From CAWCXF01 sp963799455 (GTDB lineage: Bacteria > Pseudomonadota > Alphaproteobacteria > Rhodobacterales > Rhodobacteraceae): 64,000 nt of DNA. Below, piece after piece: positions 8,735 through 17,409 of this stretch (its first letter is position 1; each line of letters begins with the position of its first letter). The position numbers and the translations under genes were made by a program. The notes below the pieces were generated by a model, which was not told where the DNA came from, did not search any database, and worked only from the letters and a program-made list of their open reading frames with translations. The stretch is taken from NCBI GenBank assembly GCA_963799455.1, contig CAWCXF010000003.1, positions 8,981-72,980 on the forward strand, given 5' to 3'.

Positions 8735-9301
8735 CTACCAGACTTCGCGGGGTTCTTGAACTTCACCCTCTTCTAAAGTTTCTAAGTAGCACTCAAGGTT
8801 GCTAGATATCTTTTCGAGAACCCTCGGTAGATACGGAACAAGATCGTCAAATTGTTCAGAGTCGGGTGTCGGCCCACCATGATAGTAGCGGCAGTGATCT
8901 ATCACATTAGCGCGCTCCTCTACAGACATTAGAGCAAGCGGATCGCTATCATTGTAGTCATGAAGGTGCGAAAGATGGATGAAAGCGCATCCAAATTTGT
9001 AAACGGATTGCGCCCAACCTTGAAGTTCTTGGGCGAGATCAACCATTTCCCTATCGGTAACTTTCGCACGCGAGCCTTCACGTGTCCACTTCTCGCCGCG
9101 GATCAAATCCCCGATAAGGTAATCCCGACGTTCTGGGCTTTGCGTAATTAGGTAAATCACGCGAACCATTGAATTTAGTTCCTGTCGTAAAACAGCAACC
9201 ATTTGCCCAGCGAGTTTAGCTTCTGCCAGAAGCGTCATAGCTCGCTGATGCTCACGAGAGCGACTGCGAATTGCTCGAACAAAGATAGTGAGATTCGACA
9301 T
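8735..9301 (-). CDS. Unknown protein in an AT-rich patch
   Basis: A 188-residue protein from ATG 9301 (MSNLTIFVRAIRSRS), with a GAGGAAGAGG ribosome site about 6 bases upstream; an upstream in-frame start exists at 9364 but has no such site. No domain is recognised. It looks all-helical, with FGCAFIHLSHLHDYN in the middle and an acidic C terminus. The gene has clearly lower GC than its neighbours, a sign of separate origin. It stands alone, downstream of the IS110 flank. A HEPN-like or abortive-infection role would be a guess only. Confidence 0.6.
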   Translation of the reverse strand: MSNLTIFVRAIRSRSREHQRAMTLLAEAKLAGQMVAVLRQELNSMVRVIYLITQSPERRDYLIGDLIRGEKWTREGSRAKVTDREMVDLAQELQGWAQSVYKFGCAFIHLSHLHDYNDSDPLALMSVEERANVIDHCRYYHGGPTPDSEQFDDLVPYLPRVLEKISSNLECYLETLEEGEVQEPREVW

Positions 9302-9699
9302 GAAAGGCCTCTTCCTCGTGGCTACCGTGGACTGACCATGCCGCTGCGCCATAGCGTATATCAAAGAGCTAGTTCACCAAATCTGGCTGGCTCAGATCGA
9401 ATGGCTACAAAGGGCTCGAAGCGGACCTCGATGATCCGAAAGAGCCATGCCCGCCAGGGGCGGCTCTGCGCTTCCCGGCGCACGGACCGGGCGTGCGCAG
9501 CGCGCCGGGGACGCGGGCGCGGCCCGCGGGCCACGGCGGACAGGGGGGAATGACGCGCCCCGCGGGCGCGTCCTCCGTCGCTCCGTGAGGCCCGCCCTAG
9601 CGGGGCTCTCCTTGGCGCCGCCGCGCGCCCTGCGCGGCGATCGCCCCGCGAGGGGCGATGCGGGGCGGCCCGGAGGCCGCCCCCGATCCCCGGCGGGGA
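9302..9699. other. Non-coding gap with GC-rich hairpins
   Basis: The left part is AT-rich and continues the composition of the orphan gene; from about 9445 it is very GC-rich. It holds four consecutive perfect hairpins: 9552-9572 (9-bp stem), 9640-9659 (8-bp stem, GCGA loop), 9662-9683 (9-bp stem, CGGA loop) and 9685-9701 (7-bp stem). The last one overlaps the stop codon of the next gene. None has a T-run. No gene is seen. Confidence 0.65.
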
Positions 9700-9924
9700 T
9701 CACTCGGGCTCGACGCCGGGCTCCTCGTCGTCGTCGCGGGGGCGGGGCTGGAAGGCGACGAGCTCGGTGGCGCCCACGGGGAAGTCGAGCCTGATGGAGA
9801 GAAAGGTCTCGCCCGTGTCCTTGCGGGCGTTCTCGAACACCGCGCCGACGCGGCGGTAGGTGGTCTTCTTGCCGCCGTCGCGGGTGGTGTACTCGACGGG
9901 GACGTTGAGGGTGTAGCGGGTCAT
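9700..9924 (-). CDS. Small conserved plasmid protein, unknown
   Basis: A 74-residue protein from ATG 9924 with an AAGGAGAG ribosome site 6 bases upstream. Sequence features: a beta-rich core (TRYTLNVPVEYTTRDGGKK, TYRRVGAVFENA, TFLSIRLDFPVGATELVAF) and an acidic tail. It resembles small hypothetical proteins carried on alphaproteobacterial plasmids; function is unknown. A decayed inverted copy lies just upstream at 10120-10330, which supports it being a real gene. Confidence 0.6.
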   Translation of the reverse strand: MTRYTLNVPVEYTTRDGGKKTTYRRVGAVFENARKDTGETFLSIRLDFPVGATELVAFQPRPRDDDEEPGVEPE

Positions 9925-10119
9925 GTCGTCTCTCCTTCGCTTCGATGACCGGAGAGGCGCGGATCGACCGAGGGGGCGGCGCAAGCGCGATTCTCGGAGG
10001 GTCCGCCGCAGGTGGAGACCGCGATCGTGCTTGCCGAGCGCCGGCCGCAGGACGGGGCGAGGGCACGCCGGCCCCGCGATCCGCGACAGGTCATCTCTTC
10101 GAAGCGAAGGGGAGGCGAC

Positions 10120-10330
10120 GTGGCTCGCGCGGCAGCCACCTCTCGTCCCAGGGCACCACGTCCTGAGATGGCGGCAAGAAGACCGCCTGCCGCCACCTGG
10201 CGCACCGGGTGGGCACGCCTGGAAGGACATGGGCGGGACCTGGAACGGCGGCGGGCTCGTCTCGACCGGACCGGCCTGCCGACCGCCCCCCAGCCCCGCC
10301 CCCGCGACGACGAGGAGGAAGCGGGACCGA
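10120..10330 (+). pseudogene. Decayed inverted copy of the 9700-9924 gene
   Basis: Read rightward, this segment matches the small gene at 9700-9924: the same GAAGCGAAGG upstream signal, then a segment reading TTS-stop-DGGKKTACR against TTRDGGKKTTYRR, and at the end PRPRDDEEE against PRPRDDDEE. It has a stop codon and frame changes, so it is not functional. The two copies face away from each other, with their upstream ends about 195 bp apart. Confidence 0.6.
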
Positions 10331-10495
10331 CGCCGCCGCCCGGCCGGGATCGGGGGCGGGCTCCGGGCCGCCCCTCGGCGCCTTCGTGTCGGAAGCGGCT
10401 CGCGGATGGGTGATGGTTCGGCAAGGGCGGGAAGGATAGTCTGGCGGCCACGCGATGACGGGTGACGAGGAGGGTGGTGCGGATGATTCTCGGCG

Positions 10496-10783
10496 GTGGA
10501 GCTGGAGCTGGCGGTGGAGCACCTGGAGGCCCACGGCATGGTGACGGACCTGGTGGTGCCGACGCTGGCGGAGCCGGGGCGGCACCGGCGCTTCATGGAG
10601 GAGCTGGCGCGGCGTCGGGGCCGGCGGCACTGCTCGCTGTCGATGGCGGTCACGCCGCGCCACGGCGCGGTATGGGCGATCTTCGAGCCGCCTGCGCGCG
10701 GCGCGGGCGCGGAGGCGCGCGCGATCCGCCGGGCGATCCGCGAGGGCGGCATGGACCCGGTCTGGACGCGCACGGGGGTCTGA
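10496..10783 (+). CDS. Hypothetical 95-residue protein
   Basis: An open frame from GTG 10496 to a TGA ending at 10783. The protein begins MELELAVEHLEAHGMVTDLVV and has an Arg-rich second half. It has plausible alphaproteobacterial codon use, but no clear ribosome site and no recognised family. It sits between the decayed gene copy and the ParB-like gene, facing the latter. Confidence 0.4.
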   Translation: MELELAVEHLEAHGMVTDLVVPTLAEPGRHRRFMEELARRRGRRHCSLSMAVTPRHGAVWAIFEPPARGAGAEARAIRRAIREGGMDPVWTRTGV

Positions 10784-11049
10784 AAGACCCGCGCGCTCGA
10801 CGCGTGACCGTCCCCATCTGAGGACGCGGACGACCGAAGCCCCCTGCGCGAGCGGCGGAAGGTCGTGGGGTCACGGAACGGCGCCCGCACGCTCGGTGCC
10901 CACATGGCCGGATCACGCAGCTTCGCGGTCACCGGGCATGAGGGGCCCGCCGGGTGGGGCCCGTCGTAGCAGGCGGGCCCCCGGCCCCGCCGCCCTGGCG
11001 GCCCAAAGGTGAGGAAATGGGGGACGGCCGCGCCGCCCCCCTTCCTAGG

Positions 11050-13140
11050 TCAGTGGATGGTGACGGGTACCGCCTCGTCGGCCCCGGTGGCGGGCGCAGC
11101 CTCCGTCGCGGCACCCGCCCGGTCCGCTTCCGCGGCCCCGGCCTCGCCGTCCCCCCGGGCCGCGCCCGCCGGCGCGGGCCGCTCGGGCGTGCGCATGGGC
11201 TTGGGCGTCCAGGCGTCGATGCGGGCGCGCTGGGCGGGCGTGACGCGCCAGATGGCGGCGGTCTCGGGATGGCCCTCGAAGAGCCGGCGCAGCACGCCGA
11301 CCTTCTCGGCCTTCCGCTTGCGGCGGAACTCCGCGAGCCGCTCGTCGCCGGGCTCGAGATCGAGAAGCTCCGCGAGGAGGCCGTCGAGCCACCCCGCCGT
11401 CATCCGGCGCAGGAAGTTCGCCTCGCCCGGCGTCCAGACCGAGCGCACGTCCGCGCCCGCCAGCGTCGCCACGGTGTCGATCATGGAGCTGGTGGGCAGG
11501 GTGCGCGCCAGCCCCGCCGCGAGGGTGGCCATGCGCTCCTTCTTCGGGCGCTTGCGGAAGGCGTCGAAGGCGTCGGCCTTTTCCGCGCCGGTGAGGTATC
11601 GCCCCTCGTGCCACGCCCGCTCGGGGCGGTGGAGCCGCTCGTCGGTCCGCAAGCCCTGCGGCTCGCTCGGCATGTTGGCCCCCGCCTCGGGGCGCAGGCC
11701 GAAGACGTGGCCGTGCGCGCCGCTGTCGTCCGCGAAGCCGAAGGCGAGGAGGTCGAGCGCGAGGTCGGGGTGGACCATGAGCGCCGTCTGCACGGCGGTG
11801 AGGCGGATGGCCTCGAGGTCGGCCGTGAGCTTGGCCGAGAAAGGCGAGCGGGGCAGGGCGGGGCCGTCCTCGCGCGCGGCGGGCTCGTAGGGCTTGGGCA
11901 GCACGCCCGCCGCGATCGCGCCGGCCTTGTCCTCGGGCCGCACCAGCCCGGCCGTGACCTGCACCGCGCCTCTGGCATCGACGTGGACGATGATGCCCGC
12001 ATGGGCCTTCTGCTCGGGCGTGTAGTGGCCCGCCGCGGCCTCCTCCAGGGCCGCGAGCTCGGCCGCCTCCTCGGGGGTGAGGTCCTCGTCGGCCCCCTCG
12101 GCCGCGGCCTCGGCGGCCTCCGCGAGCGCGGCGTGGCGTTCGGCGTCCTCGTCGGTGAGCATGCCCGGCTCGGGGTAGAGGCGCGCGAGGCGGCGCTCCT
12201 CGATCTCGTAGTAGCCGAGGTAGGAGGCGTGCGGCAGGGCCTCGTCCCAAAGCCAGCCCCCCTCCTGGGCGAGCCGCCGCGCGGTGCCCGCCAGCGTCTC
12301 GACGAAGAGGTCGTCCAGGAGGTCCGCGTCCTCCCAAACGTCCTCGCCACCGAAGAGGTCGGACGTGATCCGGCCCCCCGCCGCGCGGTAGGCCTCCGCG
12401 CCCACGAACACCGCGCGGCGGTCGTCCGATCCCACGGCGTCGGGGACGAGGCGGTGGCGCAGGGCGCGCTCGCCGACGGGCTGGCCCTCGATCTCGGCCA
12501 GCACCGCGAGGGCGCGCGCCTCGCTGTTGCACAGCGTGAACACCGCCGCGGCCCCGAGGCCGATGCGGTCGGCCCTGAGCGCGGCCAGCACGGGGGCGGG
12601 CAGGTGGGCCAGGCGCAGGCGGCGGTGGACGTGGGCCTCGGTGGCGCCATGGGCGAGCGCGATCTGCGGCACGCTGGCCCCCTCGCGGGCCATGCGGCCG
12701 TAGAGGGCGACCTCGTCGGCGGGGTGGAGCGCCTCGCGCACGGCGTTCTCGGAGGCGGCCCAGGTTTCGGCGACGGCTGCGTCGTCGGTCACGCGCACGG
12801 GCGCGGCGGCGAAGCGCGGGTCCTCGGCCGCGAGCGACTGCAAGGCGCGCAGCCTGCGGCCCCCGGCGACGATCTCGACGCCGTCCCTCGTCCTGAGCCC
12901 CGCGAGGTTCTGGATCAGGCCGAAGGCGCGGATGTTCTCCGTGAGCGCTGCGAGCCCGGCGGGGTCGGGCTCGCCCCGGCGGGGGTTGAGGTCGGACAGC
13001 CGCAGATCGGCCACCGGCAGGGTCTCGACAGCGCCGGGCAGGGCCGGGGCAGCCGGGGCGGCCACGGTCTCGACGGCCGAGGTCGGCGCGGGGGCCTTCA
13101 CGGCGCGGGTGCGGGCGGTCTTGGTCTGGTCCTTGGTCAT
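11050..13140 (-). CDS. Large ParB/RepB-like plasmid protein
   Basis: A 696-residue protein. Residues about 40-150 form a ParB N-terminal domain (LRLSDLNPRRGE, GLIQNLAGL, and the VAGGRRLRAL box II). A helix-turn-helix follows (SVPQIALAHGATEAHVHRRL, about 165-185). The long C-terminal part is acidic and not seen in partition ParB proteins. Such large ParB-like proteins are common on alphaproteobacterial plasmids; they bind DNA and some act as nucleases, and a direct partition role is uncertain because no ParA gene lies next to it here. It is read leftward after DUF3768, about 85 bp away, probably in one operon. Confidence 0.82.
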   Translation of the reverse strand: MTKDQTKTARTRAVKAPAPTSAVETVAAPAAPALPGAVETLPVADLRLSDLNPRRGEPDPAGLAALTENIRAFGLIQNLAGLRTRDGVEIVAGGRRLRALQSLAAEDPRFAAAPVRVTDDAAVAETWAASENAVREALHPADEVALYGRMAREGASVPQIALAHGATEAHVHRRLRLAHLPAPVLAALRADRIGLGAAAVFTLCNSEARALAVLAEIEGQPVGERALRHRLVPDAVGSDDRRAVFVGAEAYRAAGGRITSDLFGGEDVWEDADLLDDLFVETLAGTARRLAQEGGWLWDEALPHASYLGYYEIEERRLARLYPEPGMLTDEDAERHAALAEAAEAAAEGADEDLTPEEAAELAALEEAAAGHYTPEQKAHAGIIVHVDARGAVQVTAGLVRPEDKAGAIAAGVLPKPYEPAAREDGPALPRSPFSAKLTADLEAIRLTAVQTALMVHPDLALDLLAFGFADDSGAHGHVFGLRPEAGANMPSEPQGLRTDERLHRPERAWHEGRYLTGAEKADAFDAFRKRPKKERMATLAAGLARTLPTSSMIDTVATLAGADVRSVWTPGEANFLRRMTAGWLDGLLAELLDLEPGDERLAEFRRKRKAEKVGVLRRLFEGHPETAAIWRVTPAQRARIDAWTPKPMRTPERPAPAGAARGDGEAGAAEADRAGAATEAAPATGADEAVPVTIH

Positions 13141-13225
13141 GGGGTTCGTGTCCTTGCGGATGGGGATGGCGCGGCCGTGGCCGCGAAGGACCGGCCCCGC
13201 CCGGCGGACGGGGCCGGGGGGCTGG

Positions 13226-13639
13226 TCAGTAGTCCTCGGGCAGCAGGATCGTCAGGACGCGGGCGGTGGCCTCGGGGTCGTCGGGACGCTCGCTGCCGAA
13301 GTGGAGGTCGCGGTCGTGGAGATCGATCTTCCACCAGACGCGTGCGCCCTCGACGGTGAGGGCGCCGAAGGTGTGGTCGCCATGGGGGTCGTTGTCTTCG
13401 GTGAAGGTCTCGTCCGTCGCGACCGAGCGCAGGGCTGCGCCCACGAAGGCGTCGCCGCGCGCGGCGACCGAGCGGGTGACGACGACGCGGCCCGGCAGGC
13501 CGGAGGGCGTGGCACCGGGCAGCAGCGCGCGGCGGAAGGCGTCGTTCTGCGCCGCGACCGTCACGGTGACGCGGGCGATGCGCTGGGCCTCGGTCTCGCC
13601 GAGGGTCGTGAAGTCGGGGGCGTGGGGGTCGCTCGCCAT
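13226..13639 (-). CDS. DUF3768 domain protein
   Basis: A 137-residue protein from ATG 13639. The C-terminal half carries the DUF3768 signature: FTEDNDPHGDHTFGAL, then VWWKIDLHDRDL, then RVLTILLPEDY. The N-terminal half has VVVTRSVAARG. The family is widespread on alphaproteobacterial plasmids and its role is unknown. Its leader and ribosome site are shared with the ardC-like gene at 4.1 kb. Confidence 0.88.
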   Translation of the reverse strand: MASDPHAPDFTTLGETEAQRIARVTVTVAAQNDAFRRALLPGATPSGLPGRVVVTRSVAARGDAFVGAALRSVATDETFTEDNDPHGDHTFGALTVEGARVWWKIDLHDRDLHFGSERPDDPEATARVLTILLPEDY

Positions 13640-13935
13640 GGGTGGGCCTCCTCTCGGGTGGCCTCCACGTCGCCTTCCTTCCCATCATGGGCCGGGGCTG
13701 CGGAGGCGAGGTCCGCTCTCGGGCGGTCCTCTCCTTCGCAGGCTGGCCCTCGCCGAGAGCAGGAGGGGGCCCATGCAACCCTGCGCGGGGGGGAGGGGCC
13801 CCGTCTGCACGGAGCCGACGAAGGAGGCGCAGGAAGATGGGGGTTGCCCCCCCGCGCACGACGCCCCGAAGGGGCGGCGCTCGGGGTTGCATGGGGAGGG
13901 CGGCGCCCTCCTCTTTCTGTCTTTCTTCTCTTCCT
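13640..13935 (-). repeat. Leader repeat, copy 2 (upstream of DUF3768 gene)
   Basis: Second copy of the segment at 4119-4400, with the 12-bp inverted repeat at 13770-13781 and 13884-13895. It differs from copy 1 by small indels and substitutions, so the copies are old. Confidence 0.7.
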
Positions 13936-13991
13936 TGCTGTCTTCCTCGCCGCGCCCGGCGCCCCCCGACGCTGCGCCCCATGACGGCGCC

Positions 13992-15450
13992 CGCGCGAGG
14001 GACCGTTCGTTAACAGCGGTGGGTTCAGTCAAGCATCATCTCACCCTTCTCAGGTCTAGCCCTGCGGGAGCGAGGCTGTGCCGGGGACGAGGTTCGTTCC
14101 GAGGTCGGCGGGGCCGCCTCAACATGGATGTCCGTGGCTGGGGTCGCCCCAATGTCACTGCCGCGCGGGTCCGAGAGCCGCGACGATCACTGCGGGGTCG
14201 ACCCCGGCGCTGCGTCCCGGCAGGACGCCTCCCCTGGGGGAGCTCGGGGAGCGAAGGAGAACTACGCAGCAGCTTCCTTCCACTCGAACTCGGTGCCGTC
14301 GGTCCAGATGGCGTGCATCATGACCGCGAGCTTGCGCGCGACGGCGACCTTGGCCTTCTTGGACCCGGCGCGCTCCTCCAGGCGCAGACCCCATTGGCGA
14401 AGAGGGGTCGGCCGCGTGATGCGGGTCAGCAGGACGCCGGCGGCCTCGTAGAGATAGCTGCGCGTGAGGCTGTCGCCGGTCTTGGCGATGCGTCCTGAGC
14501 GACTCGTTTCCCGGACTGGTGCGTCCTGGGCGTCAGCCCGAGGTAGGGGCCGACGTCCTGCGAGCGGCGGAAGCGGGTGGGGTCCTCGATCGTGGAATGG
14601 AAGGCGAGCGCCGTCAGATGGCCGATGCCCGGGACGGTCATCAGCCGGCGCACGGTACCCTCGGACCGAGCGAGCGCGCGCAGCTGCCGGTCGTAGACCC
14701 GGATCTGATCGAGGACGCTGCGCAGCACCGCGAGGATCGGCGCTGCAAAGGCGGCGTAGGCCGGGTCGGCGTCGAGGAGGGCGGCCGCGCGGTGCGTGAA
14801 GGTGCGCCCCGCCGTCCGGGTCGTGAGAATGCCGAAGCGCTTCACCGCACCGCGCAGGGTGTTCTCCATGGTGCGCTTGGTGGCGAGAAGCAGCCGCCGG
14901 CCGAGCAGCAGGCTGCGGATCGCCTGCGCCGAGGCGCCCCGCACCCAGGCCTCCCGGTACCAGCCCACCCGCATCAGCTCGGCGAGCCCACGGGCGTCGT
15001 TGCGGTCGGTCTTGTTGGTCCTCAGCGACAACGCACGATGGGCGTGCCGCGTCTCGATGCAGACCACAGGCAGCTCTGCCGCCCGAAGCCCTCGGACCAG
15101 CACGCCCGAGATCGACCCCGTCTCGATCCCGACGCGATCCGCATCAGGCGCGTGGCGAGTGATGCAGGCGGCGAGTTCGCCCACGCGGCTCCTCACCTTG
15201 CCCTCGAACCGCACGCTTCCGTCGCTCGCGATCACGCACACGCTGGTCTCTGCAAGCGAGACATCCAGGCCGACATAGCTCGTCATTGGGGAAACCCTCC
15301 ACGGATCCAGCAGCGCCCGCGCGGTGCCGTGTCCCGAGGGTAGGCGCGAAGCGCAGCTGTTACCCCATGTTACCCGCGAGGGCGGAGACCCCGGCACGGG
15401 GGCTCCGGGAGCGTCAGCGACTAGGGCCCGCCCCCCCCAAGGGGGACGCG
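13992..15450 (-). mobile_element. IS110-family element copy 2
   Basis: Homologous to the split copy at 4911-8640, including about 270 bp after the transposase stop and about 165 bp before its start. It is not interrupted, and so shows what the target of IS21-A looked like in copy 1. Confidence 0.75.
14262..15286 (-). pseudogene. IS110 transposase copy 2, one frameshift
   Basis: Read from ATG 15286 (MTSYVGLDVS). The N-terminal DEDD domain and the PGIGHLTALAF region are present. Near 14510 one C is missing from a C-run compared with copy 1, which throws the last about 80 residues out of frame; the expected end is at 14262. The long reading from 15397 is only an upstream extension. Either a real loss of function or a homopolymer error. 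Confidence 0.85.
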
Positions 15451-15593
15451 CCCTTCCAGACTACAATTCTCCTTGTCGACGTTGATCGTTCTGGCGTCGT
15501 GCACTGCCCCCGCGAGCTGGGCCCCCCCCACCTGGCCTGCACTCAGCGATGTGCTAGGGTAGCTGAAACGCCCCCTCTGGTACGCCTTCCACC

Positions 15594-16757
15594 ATGACCG
15601 CGATCAACCCCGAGATCTTGAGATGGGCGCGTGAGGGTGCGGGGCTAACGCTCGAGCAGGCGGCAAGCGCGATCGGTCTGTCCGGCGACCGAGCACCCGA
15701 GCGCCTCGCCGAGATGGAGCGAGGCGAGCGCGAACCGACGAGCCGGCAGATTGCCGAGATGGCGAAGCGGTACCACCGGCCCCTTCTGACCTTCTATCTC
15801 CGCGAGCCTCCCCGCGAGGACCCGAAGGTGCATGATCTTCGAACTGCCCGGCAACGGGACGACACCATGCAAGCGCGGCTCGACGCCCTCATTCGGGACG
15901 TACGAGCCCGGCAGGCTTTGGTGAGGGAAGGCCTCGAGGAGGCCGAGGAGGCTGAGCCTCTCCCGTTCGTAGGCTCCATGAAGGTAGAGCAAGGTGCGGC
16001 AGCCATTGCCGGAGCGATGAGTGAGACCCTCGACTTCGATCTGACGACCTTCCGGAAGGCCCCGAAGGCCTCTGACGCCTTCAAGGTGCTGCGTGCCGCC
16101 GTGGAGAGCATCGGCGTCTACGTGATCCTGATGGGCAACCTCGGACACCACACGACGAGCATTCCGGCCGCGGTTTTCCGCGGCCTGGCACTGGCCGACG
16201 ACGTCGCACCTTTCATCGTGATCAACGAAAACGACAGTCGTGCTGCTTGGAGCTTCACGCTGCTGCATGAGCTCGCGCACGTGTTCCTCGGCCAAACGGC
16301 GATCAGCGGCTACGATGGAACCGAGAGGGCCGAGGCCGTCTGCGACGAGGCTGCTGCTCTGATCCTTCTGCCACGCGCGGAGCTGGATGACATTCAGGTA
16401 GGTCGGGTCTCTCTTGAGGAGCTGATCGAAGCCATCGACCGCTTCGCCGATCAGCGCCGGGTGAGTCGGACGATGGTGGCCTACAACCTGCTCAAGGCGA
16501 GGCGCATCGATCGCGAGGCATATCGAGAGTTGGCTGAGCGGTTCGACCAGGAGAGGCAGGAACGGCAACCGCGCCGAAGCTCCGGAGATGGCCCGGACTA
16601 CTATGTCGTTCGACGCCATCGTGTCGGGGGTGGCCTCACCCGAGTCGTGGGACGCTTGATGGCTGAAGGTGTGCTGAGCACGACGAAGGCAGGCCGTGTT
16701 CTTGGGGTGAAGCCGACGGCGGTGGAGCGGATGACTGTCGGGCAGCAGGCGGCCTGA
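15594..16757 (+). CDS. XRE-family regulator with ImmA/IrrE metalloprotease domain
   Basis: A 387-residue protein. Residues about 5-70 form an XRE helix-turn-helix (LRWAREGAGLTLEQAASAIG). Residues about 170-290 hold an ImmA/IrrE (DUF955) zinc protease with LLHELAHVFLG (HExxH). A C-terminal segment after about 320 has a further HTH-like region (STTKAGRVLGVKPTAVERM). In this family the protein acts as the antitoxin or repressor for a neighbouring toxin. The next gene, DUF4411, starts 8 bp after its stop, so they form a pair. The first 190 bp upstream may carry the promoter, but no clear boxes were chosen. Confidence 0.9.
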   Translation: MTAINPEILRWAREGAGLTLEQAASAIGLSGDRAPERLAEMERGEREPTSRQIAEMAKRYHRPLLTFYLREPPREDPKVHDLRTARQRDDTMQARLDALIRDVRARQALVREGLEEAEEAEPLPFVGSMKVEQGAAAIAGAMSETLDFDLTTFRKAPKASDAFKVLRAAVESIGVYVILMGNLGHHTTSIPAAVFRGLALADDVAPFIVINENDSRAAWSFTLLHELAHVFLGQTAISGYDGTERAEAVCDEAAALILLPRAELDDIQVGRVSLEELIEAIDRFADQRRVSRTMVAYNLLKARRIDREAYRELAERFDQERQERQPRRSSGDGPDYYVVRRHRVGGGLTRVVGRLMAEGVLSTTKAGRVLGVKPTAVERMTVGQQAA

Positions 16758-16764
16758 CCGCCAG

Positions 16765-17262
16765 GTGCTTCACCTCCTCGATGCCGACACCTTGATCACC
16801 GGAGAGCGGGACGCCTATCCAATAGATCGGTTCCCGGTTCTCTGGGACTGGATCGTTCACCAAGGGACGGCCAACCGGATCAAGGTTGCCCGCGAACAGT
16901 TCGACGAGATCACGACGGGCAAGGGAATGCTTGCCGATTGGCTGAAGCTCGGGGAAGTCAAGGCCGCCCTTCTCTTCGACGAGGAGGTCGATCCTGCACT
17001 CGTTGCTCGTGTGGTCTACGAGGGATACGCACCTGATCTGACCGCTGCCGAGATCCAGAGGATCGGTCAGGACCCATTCATGATCGCTCATGCCCTTCGT
17101 CATCCGAAGCAGCGCAGGGTGGTGACGTTCGAGGTCTCGAAGCCCTCGAAGAAGCGGGCCAACCGCAAGGTGCCGGATGCTTGTCAGGCGGTCGGGGTCA
17201 CTTCGTGCAACCTGTACCGTCTGATCAAGGATCTGGATTTCTCCACGGGCTGGTCGCCGTAG
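16765..17262 (+). CDS. DUF4411 PIN-like toxin candidate
   Basis: A 165-residue protein from GTG 16765. It starts with LLDADTLITGERD, a PIN-domain-like acidic motif, with further acidic residues (QFDEITTG, DPFMIAHAL). DUF4411 proteins are PIN-fold putative RNases found next to XRE/ImmA-type genes, as here, and are thought to be toxins. The closeness to the upstream gene (8 bp) supports one transcript. Confidence 0.8.
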   Translation: MLHLLDADTLITGERDAYPIDRFPVLWDWIVHQGTANRIKVAREQFDEITTGKGMLADWLKLGEVKAALLFDEEVDPALVARVVYEGYAPDLTAAEIQRIGQDPFMIAHALRHPKQRRVVTFEVSKPSKKRANRKVPDACQAVGVTSCNLYRLIKDLDFSTGWSP

Positions 17263-17409
17263 CGCCTCTCGGTCCGCCGCGTCTGGCACAGCGTCCCGCC
17301 GCGTTCAGCTCAGACGGTGATCGTTCTCCATCTCTTCAACCTGGAGGAACGCCTTGCTCTCCCGGGGCCTTGACGAGAAGCTCGAGTGGCTAGGTACGGG
17401 GGGCGAGCC

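Noticed and set aside
10954..13359. 801-codon plus-strand frame opposite the ParB-like gene
   Set aside because: Shadow of the ParB-like gene on the other strand.
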